This document shows positions 10,616-22,600 of a stretch of DNA of 64,000 nucleotides, piece after piece. The stretch's first letter is position 1. The number at the start of each line of letters is the position of its first letter. A program made the translations under genes and the position numbers. Source of the stretch: Dichetophora obliterata. Taxonomy: Eukaryota > Arthropoda > Insecta > Diptera > Sciomyzidae. The stretch lies in contig OY986437.1 of NCBI GenBank assembly GCA_963920525.1, forward strand, positions 96,845,175-96,909,174, given 5' to 3'. The notes under the pieces are model-generated. The model worked only from the letters and a program-made list of their open reading frames with translations. It had not been told where the DNA came from and searched no databases.

Positions 10616-13600
10616 CTGTAAATGTGCGAAAAAAAGAAAAAAATTTTAAAAAATATTTACATTTTAAAAAAAGATTAATATTATTATGGTTAAATGAAAA
10701 AAAAAACTGCAAAACTACAAGATGCAAAAATATGTACCTATGTATATTAAAATGTAAAGTACACAGCTATAGATTAAAATAAAAATAATAGAGAACTTTA
10801 TAATCAAAAAAACAAAAGGATTTTTTACTGCAAATCAACTATAAAATATCAATTAAAAAATTTTCGAAAGGGTTTACTCAATAAAAAATAAAAGAAAATA
10901 ATTAAAAAAAAAATTGTAAAGAAAACCATTTCTATATGAACACCTAAAAATATGCACGATATCATAATTAGTGATCAAATGAAAAAAAAAATAGTAAAAT
11001 ACTTCTAAAGCACAATTTTACAATGAAAATGTTGAAGAAACATACAAGTGGTGAAAAAGGTTTTAGAAAAATTATTCGATTCTTTTTTGTTTATTAATTT
11101 TTGAGCTTGCAAGTTAAACAGCAAAGATCACAAAAACAACAACAAAGTTTTACAATCCAACATTTTTGTTTTAGGTTTTTTCGTGTCAACTTCTTTTACC
11201 TGAAGATATTCGTAATCATGAATTTTTGGCTGCATTTTGAAATTTTTGCATACAAGTTGAGAACGAAATAAAATATGAAATTTTTAGAGATTTTTCTAAT
11301 ATCCTAAGATAAAACTTATAAATATGTGTTTGCGTGCGTATGTATGCATGTGTGAGTGTGTTTTTTTTTAAAGATTTTAATATTGACAAAATAACAAAAA
11401 TTATTCGAAAAGGGGGAGCATTCAATGAAAAACGATATACTAGTGATAAGTTAAAGGTAAGATAGATTAAAGATAAGTATAAGTATTAGGATAAGGATTC
11501 AAATAAAAGTAGGGATAAGAATTATAGAAGTGAATAATAAAAAAGATAAGGCTTCCAAAGGGAATCAAAGTTTGAGCTAAATTTATTCTTCAAATTAAAA
11601 CGAATTCTTGTTTGGTAGTTTCCTTAAAATGAGACTAGTTTGAATAAATTCATTAATCATTTTTGTCATTTGTCAGATTAATCAGACATTTTGAGGTTGC
11701 AATACAGTGCTTTTTTAAGGTGGTACGCGTGTTTTGTCTGTAACAAAGATTTTTGCTATAAAAAAAATAAAAAAACTTTGCTATAAAATAAAAAAGCTGT
11801 TTATATTGCGATTACGATTAGTAATCAGTTAGATTATATTTCGAAAGGAATTATAATCATTTTATAATCCTTAATGGAAAAGTTTATGACAAGTACTTGA
11901 TTACTATTACAAATAATCAACTTTTAATCACGATCAATTAAAATTACCAAAATAATGAAAAGTAACAACAACAAAAAACCGACTGCTTTGAGAGATTATT
12001 TGTGATTATTTTAAGCATTTAAGCAAAAAAATTAAATTTTATTCATAAATAAACATAATAAGGCGTTCAAGATGGTCGGTCTTTAAGTGAGAGTACCTCC
12101 ACTCATCAAATGCATGATCTTTTTTACGGGTAGCAACCTTAACATGAACACACCATAAATATCAGATCGATCTGTCAATGAATAGTGACGTTACAGTGTT
12201 CTAAATTAAACAACTTTTGTTGTTGTTATAAAACTGGATAAAGTAGAATTTCGTGCCTTGATAAAGCATTACTTTTTGCGTAACAAAACTGCGAAAGAGA
12301 CAAAAGAAAAGCCCGATAAATATTATGGTTAATCTGCTCCCTCGTATTCAACCGTAAAATATTGGATCGCAGAGTTCGAAAGAGGTCAAATCAGCACAAA
12401 ATATGAACACGCTGGGGATCACCAAAAACAGTAACTATTCCAGAATATGTTGGAAAAATCCACGATTTCGTATTGGACAATCCGAAAATTAAAGTGCGTG
12501 AAATAGCTACAGCCGTTGGCATATCAAGTGGGTTGGTGGTTTCAAGCTGACTGCAAGATGAGTGCTCCGTTCGTTAACAACACATGGTTAGGTTAGGTTG
12601 AGGTGGCACATAGACTAGATATTTGGTCCGTTGTGATACCGCAGGGGATCTATTCCTCCCCTAATGCTCTCCTAAGCACTGCCGTGGAACCAACCTGTAC
12701 TAATAATTAAAAGCAGTAGGCGCCTAACGTCTACCTTCTCAAGAGCCCTGAGATCATAAAAAAAGGCTACCCAGATGCTTATGTCTTCTGCGGGATAGAG
12801 CGGGGCATGAACAGAAGATATGCGATACCATCTCCTTCTCTTCTTCATTCCTGCATCTCCTGCAGAAGTCATTAACATAAGCCCAAATTATTAAGGCATG
12901 CCTATCAATAAGACAGTGCCCTGTTATAACGCCTATCAGAATGGAGAGATTTTTTCTCGCCATTTCGTTTTTTTTATTAAAACTAGGCGACATCTGTCTA
13001 GCAGCGTTAGAGGTGGTGCTATGCTTCCACCTGAAATTAGCCATTTCTGTGGCATGTTGCTTGTTGCACGACGCAAGTGGCATGCCTAATTTTTCCATGT
13101 CAGGCAGTAGCGTTACCGTTGTACCTTATCTAGCGAGCTCATCCGCTCTACAATTTCCAAGAATGTCCCTATGCCTTGCTACCCAGACCAGATGGATGTC
13201 GAACTTATCAGCTATCGCATTAAGAGACGAGCGACATTTAAGGGCTTTTGGTGATGTTAGAAACACATCTGCAAGGGATTTAATCGCTGCTTGGCTGTCT
13301 GTAAAAATGTAGATATCTTTAGTTGATATCTCACTATACCTCAGCCATTCCACAGCTCTATAGATAGCCATTATTTCAGCCTGGAAGACGCTGCAATGAT
13401 CTGGCAGTTTAAATGAGGTTCTGATGTTCAGATCCGTTGAAAAGACGCCTCCCCCAACTGTGTGAAAGCCGTTCTCGAATGAGGGAGTGGTAAAAGTGTA
13501 GTCGATGCTGCTGGGAACTGCTCCTGCAAGATCGATAACGGCGGAATGACCTGTATGAGTGTTATTCCACTGCGAAGTTGCTCTCAGGGGAATGGCTGTT

Positions 13601-16600
13601 TCCTGCGCCATCCCTTTTCCCATAATATCAAGGGGTATTAAGCAAAGAACCGCATTAAGCGCTTCCGACGAAGTGGACCTAAGCGCTCTGCTGATACATA
13701 AGGCCCCGGTTCTTTGTACTTTCCCTAACAATTTACAATTAGACTGTGTTTTTAGTGCTGTCCACCGTATAACAAGATTGACCTCACTATAGCTGTGTGA
13801 ATCCAACGTGCAATGTTCGGGGTAAGCGTTTTACCTGTAGCTTGCTTACAGGCATATAAGGCAACATCGGCCTTTCTAGTTCTCTCAAGATTATTCGGTT
13901 TCCAGCTTAACTTTTTATCCAAAATAGCTCCCAAGTATTTTACCTCTTCCACAAAGTATTATGAAGAGTTATGCGCGGAATTTTGTAATTCTTCGTAGGA
14001 ACGACCAGTTCAGTTTTTTGGGGATTTTTCCAGCCCACAGCTTTTGGCCCAAATATTAAGATCGGAGAGCGCTGATCCAATCAGCTCCTAGAGAGTGTCA
14101 GGAAACTTTCCATGTACAGCAATAGCTACATCTTCCGCATAGGCAATTACCTTGGAGCCTACATTTTCTATTTTCCTCAGTAGTTCATTGCCTACCTAGT
14201 TCCATAATAAAGGTGATAGAACACCCCTTGAGGAGTGCCCCTACTCACAAATCTCCTGGCTTTTGAGTCACCTAGAGATGCGCTGACGACTCTGCTGGTC
14301 AGCAGGTTTTTTATTTGCGACCTATAACTAGAAAGATATCGCCAATTCGGGTGGTGTGGGAGGTGCCACGCCCCCTTGTTCAACGCCCATAAAATGTTAT
14401 CAGTGAGACTGCACGTGTAAATTGTTTTCGAATACCGAATTCCGAGGCTGTGCAACCTATAATTCCATAGCTATTCGATATCGCAAATTTGGATGTATGG
14501 GAGGTAATTTTGAGTATTCTCACTAAAACAGCAATAAGTGAAGTATCCAATCTGCTACAAACATAATTTCTACCTTAAAACTTTCTTAAAATTATTTAAA
14601 CAACAAAGAAAAAACAAAACCAAAATATACATCAAAGTTTAATTTTTTGGTACTTTAAAATGGGGGAATGTAAGAATACAATATTTTGTAAACTCTTTCA
14701 CAAATTTAGTATTCAGAAAATTTCTACAAAAATCGTTAGATCAGTATATATGATAGCTTTAATGAAAGGTATAAGTCTTTTACTTGTAAATATGTATAAA
14801 ATTTGTAATATAAATATTTACTTTTGGAGTTATAGGATCATAACAGAAGACACTATTTTTCAAAACTTAAAAAAATCGAAAATCCCTCTTAAAAAATCGG
14901 AACCAACTTTTAAAAGTCTTAGTGATTTTTATATCTACAGCTTGAATCAAAGATACTGTCGCACCTATATTAATTTGCACCAATTGCACAAAAAGAAGCA
15001 ACACTGGAAAACATATATCGTTCTTTTACGACTCTGGCATTAATTGTACAGTTATTGCATGAACAGTTAGTTTCAAAAGATTTGTCAATAATAATAATAA
15101 ATTGCGAAAGGAAATAAGTGCAAAGATCCTACGATAGCACGCAGGTTGCAGTATCAGATTTTCCGACGAAAAACTCTTGTTTTTGCAAGCATGCAAGCCA
15201 CAACTCGCAAAATGATATGACAGAAATTTCTAAAGAAAAAAAAAAATCATTGAAAGATTTCAAAATGTTTCGTCAATCATGGTTTGGAGCGCTTTCTCCG
15301 AAAAAGGCAAATTGCCCCTTCTTCTTATCGAAAAAGGCGTTAAAATAATTCGGAATATTACTGAGAACATGTTTTAAAGAACTATCTTATGCGGCATGCC
15401 AAGCAAATTTACAGAGAGGGTCAAAATTGTTTTCAGCAAGATTCTTTTCCAGCACATAAAGCAAAAATCGTTCAAAGGTGGTGCAGAGCAAATTTGCCAT
15501 GTTTTATTTCTGTTGGAGGAATGCCCTCCGTCATCCCCTGACCTAAGCTCACTGGACTTTTCTATTTGGGGTATAATGCTGAGCAAATTAACGAACATAA
15601 ACACATGACGGTAAATAACTTAAGCGATGATCAATGAAAATATCAGATGATATACCTGAAAACCAGATGCGTGCCGCGTGCTCGTCTTTCACAAATTGTT
15701 TTAAATTTAAAAAAAAAAAATTAATGGTGAAAGATTCGAATTTAATGTTGAAGAGTTATAAAGAATGATAAAAATAAAAAATAAAAATTTTTGTTTGATA
15801 AAAATACACAGTGCTTTTGATTTATGGCATAAAACAAGTGCGACAGTTATTTTGATTCACGCTATAGAAATAGTACATAATCGAACTAGTGATGTATCGC
15901 CTCGCAAAAATTGTTTTCAAATTGTTGTAAAATAGTGACCATGGATGAGAAATGGATGCACCACTATACACCAGAATCTAAGGCATCAGCAAAAGTGGAA
16001 GTGAACTAAGTGTGGTCCCAGTGGAAGTGAACTAAAGCGAGTGAAGACTCAACAAACGGCCGGGAAAGTGTTGGCGTTTGTAGAGACTATAGGTGTCGAA
16101 GAAAAAAATCATCTTTTTGCAAGACAATGCTTCAGCTCACAAATCGATCGAAGTCATTGCCAATTGCACGAGTTACGCTTCGAACTGCTTCCTCATCCCC
16201 CATATTCTCCAGATTTGGCCCCCAGCGGCTATTACCTGTTTCCAAACTTAAATAGGTGACTCCAGGGAAGGAGATTTGGGACGAAGGAACAGGTCGAATT
16301 GATCTTGATTGAGATCTTGGGAAATCTTACTATTCAAAGGGTACCGCAATGTTAGAATCGTTGGAATAAGTGTATCGAGCTGAAAGGGGACTATGTGGAA
16401 GAATAAACAATAATTTTTTCAAAAATCGTGTTTTCTGTGCTAGGAGGGCAGCTTCTTTAACGCCCTAGTTAATATGTATATATTTATTTGACAAAGATAT
16501 AAAAAACAAGACAGAATAAACAAAATACTTAAAAAAGTTTTATTTGATATGCATTTATTTATAATGCAATTTTTTTTGTTCTTGTTTTTGACAATCTTTG

Positions 16601-19600
16601 TTTAATAATTAAATACATGTTTATGTTTATCAATAAAATTTAAAAAAATTGTTTGTCTTTTGGACTATGTGCACATACAGGCCGAAAAGCAGCTTTTTAG
16701 CTGAAAAACCTCTTCCAAAACAAGGTAATCACACTGAAAAAAGTAATTTTTATTTGACAGTCAACTTGTAAATACAAAATGGCTGCATTCGGCGGAGTCA
16801 ACTATTGTGAACTGTTATGATTGCGATACCTTAGTGAGTGATGTTTATCTCTGAATGTGTTGTTACTCTAAACATCAGAAAAGTTGTAAATTATTTAGTT
16901 TAATTATTATAATTATATAATTATGTTAATAATTTAATTGCAAAGGTTTCTCACTCAAGTTTGCTGCGTTCTTTCAGCTTTTATTATTTATTTAACAGCG
17001 TCAGCAGCAGAATCTAACAGTTGCACACTCTACAGTTGAGTTCATGTAGCATATAATTTTTTTGCTCAATTAAATGGCATCTGCTACCTGTAACTCATTT
17101 CTGTGGTTATAGCGCCAAATATTCAATTTATCCGATGTCAAAGACTTTTGCGAAAACTAGTGTTTCTGTAACTGATACGCGAGTGGTACGTGATGAAAAA
17201 GATACACCAGCGAGAAGGAACACATGAAAGTAAAACGAATGGTAAAGGTCTTTGTGTACAATTACATCTGTGCTGAATTGAGAAATAAATAAATTAAAAA
17301 ACTCAACAATACTACATTGTGCTTTATTTGTAATGTCTATATTTTAATTTGGGTTTAAAACCATGGTTATCCGCAATGTTCACCGAATATCTTTTCTTTT
17401 TCAAAATAATTTTATGGTGAAATTGTATGTCCTATACAAAACCGCGGCTTAGGACAAAATATTGTAAAGCAAAGTTACATTATTGTGAAGAACTTATTTT
17501 TTTTGGTTAAAGATTAGCCGAATTCTTTTTCTTTATAGGTTTTAGGTTATACACTTTCTAGTCCACTTTTAGATTTGAATTATATTGTCCTCGATGAATC
17601 CGACGTTCTTAGTGCACTAGCTAGCCTTAAAACCAACACGAGTGAGGCTTATCACCGATTTCGTTAAAATATTGTACACACTCTATTTCTATCCATTATT
17701 ATTATTTTTCAATAAGTCATTAACATCCTGAATATTTTAGACACTTGGAAAATCTCACATTTCGTAACAGTTCATGAATTAGAACCTAAACATGAGATCC
17801 AAAACTATAGACCGATTTGCAAACTCACCACTATACAAAAATTGTTTGAGAAAATCATAAACGAAAAACTTATTTTTTTGGTCAAAAACATTATTTCAAC
17901 AAACCGTACCAACATGGTTTTTTGAGTGGTAAATCTACAGTCAACAACCTTTTTCTTTTCTCAAACTTTATTATTTGTAATACGGAAGACCATTTACAGA
18001 CAGACGTAATTTTCAATGACTTTGCGAAAGCCTTTGACAAGGTCAACCATAATAATCTTTTTTATTGTTTTTACTATTTATAAATGATCTCCCTCTTGTA
18101 GTGAAACATTCTAAATGCCTTCTTTTCGTAGACGATCTTAAACTGTTTCGTACAATTACTTAGATCGCAGATTGAATGCCAACTTCTTCCAGACGATTTA
18201 AATTCAATCATCACCTGGTGCAAAGAAAATTGCTTGGCACTAAACATAGCAAAATGCCAATATCGCATTTTCAATAGATCTTCTTCGACTTCAATAGTTG
18301 GAAACTAAAAAATCGACTTCATAGCACTTGATAGAATTTTTCAAAAAAAAATTTAGGAATCATTTTAATCCCCGACTCGATTTTATTGTCAACAAGGCTA
18401 TTCGATGCTTAGGTTTTTAATAAGAAACAGCAAGGAATTTAATGATCCTTAAACACTAAAATCGCTCAGTACTTCACTCGTTAGGCCTCACTTTGAATAC
18501 TGCTCTGTGATATGGAACCCTTCATCATTCGTACACTCAGAAAGAACTGAAAGAGTGCAAAGAAAATTTACAAGGTATATGGTATACCAACTTAATTCCA
18601 ATCTACCTCAGTTGCCCCCATATAAAATTAGATGCGCTCTGATTGACTTGAGCAGTCTACAATGCAGAAGAAGAGCATATTCAATCATATTTGTTAGAGA
18701 TCTTAAAAAAATAAAATGTCCGGAATTACTAGAGATGCTTGACTTCCATATCCAGTAAGATCCCTACGTAGTCAGTTCCATTTCCATGAAACGTACCATA
18801 GAACCTCTTACGGATATAATGAACCCCTATCACGTAGTATTTGAGAAGTAAATAAAGTCCTCTCCTCAATCGATATATTAACTTCCTGCTCGCGCGAGAA
18901 TTTTAAGATAAAACTCTATACTTTCTGCAAAAGCTCTGATGTCTAGAAATACTTCTATCTTTCTTATCAATAAATTGTTATTTAATCTTATAAACGAAAC
19001 TATTTTTGCTCTTTAATGTATTCGTAATTCATCTTCGTGTACAATCAAAGAATTTTTGTTTATATACTTCATAAGTAATTAGCTTTTTATTCCACTCTTG
19101 CTTTTGTAGATATACTTTATAAAATATTCGTTAAGTATTCTAAAAAGCTGAACTATTTGTAATATATTGTTAATAGTCTGTAAGAATTGAAGCTCAGTTT
19201 GACCAAATAAAGAAAAATAATAATATATTTTTTTTAGCTGCTAACTTTCTAGGTGCTGCAGCAAAATAACTAACAACAAGCAAATATTTTTCTCGCCAAC
19301 TAAAAACATAGTGATAATACTTGATTCGACTCGCATATTTTGTTTACACTTCGGCTATCGAATTCCTTCAAAAGTAGAATTAAAACATTCGCATAAAAGT
19401 CACCTATTTATTTAATTTCATTACAGAAACAGTGCGAAGTGAGAATGATGTGAATGAAGTGAGAAAAGCTAAAAAAATAACCTTGATTCTGAATTAATCC
19501 TAACATTCAGAATAATCCTTAATTCTGGATAATGTTGGATTTTAGTAATAGATTATGACTTTACTTCAACAAACAGACTTCACAATCAAGGTAGTTTTTA

Positions 19601-22600
19601 GCTTTTCACAGTTTTTCGCTGAAAGGCAAACAAATAGCAGATTTTCATTTGATAGTTCTTCTTTACCGAAAAACTTAATATAATGCAGCTTTTTAGCTGA
19701 AAAGTCATTGATGTCCGAAAAGCGGCTTTTCAACCTTAGTGTGAACATAGTATTAGACTGAAATGCTCAAAATAATTAAAAAGAATCACATCAATCAATA
19801 ATAATATCTCTAGATGATAATATATCTGATTATCTATAAATAATTAAGAATCAATAATAATCTCTTAAAGTAGTCGGATTGTTTTTTCTTGATTACTTTT
19901 TATTGTTTTTGATTATTTTCGTAATCTCAAGTAATCGTCATTATTATTTGATGATTTGTAATAGTAATTATTTGATTGCTGAGCCAAACAAAAAACAATT
20001 GTTCTTAATCAATTATGTATTTCACCTTTTTTAAAAAATAATCTTATTGCTAATGACTACGATTAGTAATCATTATTTAACAGCTATGCTTTAAACCCTT
20101 TACGCTTTTTCTTACATTGATTAATTAATTTTCAAAAATGTTTTTTTCATATACATAGCTCTATGCATTTAACCATTGACAAATGTATTATTATCTATTT
20201 AGAAAAACTGTACCCTAAAAAGGTGGGGAGTTAAAATTACTCCAGACCTCTACTGTATCTAAGCAATATGGTTCTTAAATCTATTTTGAGTTTTATTCCA
20301 CTTATTTTTTCATATTTTCACTTACTGTTAAAATATTGACAAAAAATACTTCATTAAAAAAATAAGTAGTAATCTATTTCGCTCTTTTTCTTTAATAACG
20401 TCACAACTCAAAAAAACTGATTTTTCAAGAGAAGCATTTTGATTGCATTATTTCGTATCATGAAAAAGCACACCAACGACGAGAAAAACACGAGAAGCAA
20501 TACTTTCTTCCATACAAAATTGTATTGCTTCTCGTGTCTTTCTCATCGTTGGTGCGTTTCTTCGTGATAAAGAGTTATGCATGGCAGAAATAGACAAAGT
20601 AGTGTTAGGGCTGAATGAGCTCTTTTGAATGAGCCGACCTAACACTACCTTGTGTTGTTTTACCATGGAATAATGCAGTAAGTTTTTAACATAGGAAATT
20701 GATCCAACTTATCCAAAATATAACTTAAACAAAAAATGTGATACTAGTTTTGAATAAGTTGCTTTCTTACAAATTGCAACCACAAAAAACAAATCTGGAA
20801 TTTAGTGATTTTTATGTGGGTAAATTCGAAATAAATGAGTGTGATATAAACAAATCATGATAGGACAAACGTCTCTGCGTATTTAACTGAATTTTTACGT
20901 TTTTTGGATTATGACGCTATTGAAGAAAGCCAGTGATTTGTTTTTAAAGTTTTTTTGATTATAAACTTTCAGCACTTTATGGGCCCTCCTAAAAACTATA
21001 TTACTTTATGGGTGTGTGGTTACTCAAATGATAGGTAATGTAGGGGTGGAGCGTTTTTTGACAAATCTTTCAAATCTACAAACCATAAAACTCATGGTTT
21101 ATGAGTAATGCTCTCCCAAACTAGTTTTAATGATTTTTTTAAGTCGCCCTTGGGAATAAAAAAAATCGGAAAGCCACACAGTGTGATTCGTCTCTTGGAC
21201 CAAAATCAATAACATTTTTTCGCAGTCATTTAACAGTCATTCACAGTTAAATGAATAAAACTGCATGTACCAGTTGAGTAGCTACTTACTTACTTACTTA
21301 CTTTTATATAAAATTTCTTGTGTATAGAACTATAAAAATTATAGCAGCCAAAATGGAATTATTGTGTGATGCGGATGAGTATACAAAAATATTAGGGAAA
21401 TTTTTTCTATTCAGAGTAAAATTTCGTTTTCAAGCAATTTTGACGATAAATTTTACACATGTCTACTTGCAATTGTCGAAAACAAAAGGATAAGCCATTT
21501 CAGTCCTTAGAAGGACTTTGATCGAACTTCTTATCATAGAGTTTAATATAAGGAATTTTTAGATGTTATTGCAAAAGCATGAAAACGGTGTAATTAATAT
21601 TGGAAAAGTGCCGAATACAAATTCGACATAAAAAGTAACAATTTTCAGATTGGTTTTTTTTTATTTCTTATGAAAAACGAGTGCTGCTAACTACTTAGTT
21701 CAACAATTCTTTACCAAAAGAAATTAACAGCAATTCCTTTTAGTAATAATACTTATATTATTACTGATAATTGTAGGTTTTAACAATAAACTCTAAATTG
21801 TGGATTTTAAAAAAAAAACTGTTTAACCCACCTGTTTCTCCATATGGCTGGATGTTGAATTTTTTCGCGAGTGAGGCTGACTCGGCGGCGCCAGTGTATG
21901 CGAGTCAATGCTGTCTTTAGTAGTGATGACGGGAGTGATATCAGCGGGTGCTTCAACAATAGAAGGTACAACTTTAGGCTTGCGCTGCAACTTCTCACAA
22001 TCACGCAACGATGTTATGAGCAAGCGAAATAGTTCCCAATGGCCAAAATTTAAGCCCAACACCTATTGACATGAATAATAGATAATGAGAACAATATATG
22101 TAGTCTAAACTAATATAAAGTTTTGTGCTACCAACCGCTTTAAGATCGTTGATATCACAGTATTTAAGAACGCGTCCTGTGATGGCGTTTTCCTTGAGCA
22201 GCGGGCCCAATTTGGGCAAAGCTGGCTTTAAATCTTCAATTCTCTCGACTAAACTAATAATGCCATCTGCTGTCAGATCCGAAAGTTTGGTCTGCAGTAT
22301 ATCATCCTGTTAAAAAAGAGTTTGAGTTTAAATTTTATTGTTTTCAATTTTTGGTTTGAGGAGCAACTCACAGCAAATGATTCAACAGGTGAGCTTAGCA
22401 GTGGCGTTATTGGCATTTCAGTGCTGGAATTAATGTTTCGTTGCCTAAGCTCATTGAACGCATAGTCTGCATTTTGGAACATTTGATAGGGCGGGTAAAC
22501 TGTTGGCGAAGGCACATAGGAAGGCGTTGGTGGAATGCGTACTGGTGGCGGCACACCGGGTTTATTTTGCAGCACAACCGTTCCCTCATCCTCTATTGCT

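Larger units (their letters stand above)
12061..16465 (+). mobile_element. mariner element split by a LINE and a Tc1-like element
   Basis: TA (12059-12060), then AGGCGTTCAAGATGG..., and ...CTTTAACGCCC then TA (16466-16467): the ends are inverted repeats (AGGCGTTCAAGA against GGGCGTTAAAGA). The N-terminal transposase is at 12240-12580 (FRALIKHYF-like, YSTVKYWIAEFERGQIST) and stops at KLTARWVLRSLT-like sequence. The C-terminal half resumes near 15893 (VTMDEKWMHHYTPESK; QDNA at about 16120; ELLPHPPYSPDLAPSGYY). These are the mariner D,D34D motifs. Stops and frameshifts make it inactive. Confidence 0.85.
11801..20090. mobile_element. outer inverted-repeat element that hosts the intron 10 transposon nest
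   Basis: An arm at 11801-12010 and an arm at 19795-20090 match in inverted orientation. Shared phrases are GATTACGATTAGTAATCA against GATTACTAATCG, GATTACTATTACAAAT, and CCGACTGCTTTGAGAGATTA against CCGACTACTTTAAGAGATTA. Between them lie the mariner (12061-16465), a second TIR unit (16664-19751) and about 250 nt of leftover element interior. Exact outer ends and family are unknown. Confidence 0.55.

Noticed and set aside
14660..15043. 127-aa plus-strand frame
   Set aside because: It spans the left terminal repeat of the Tc1-like element at 14935 and has no recognisable domain.
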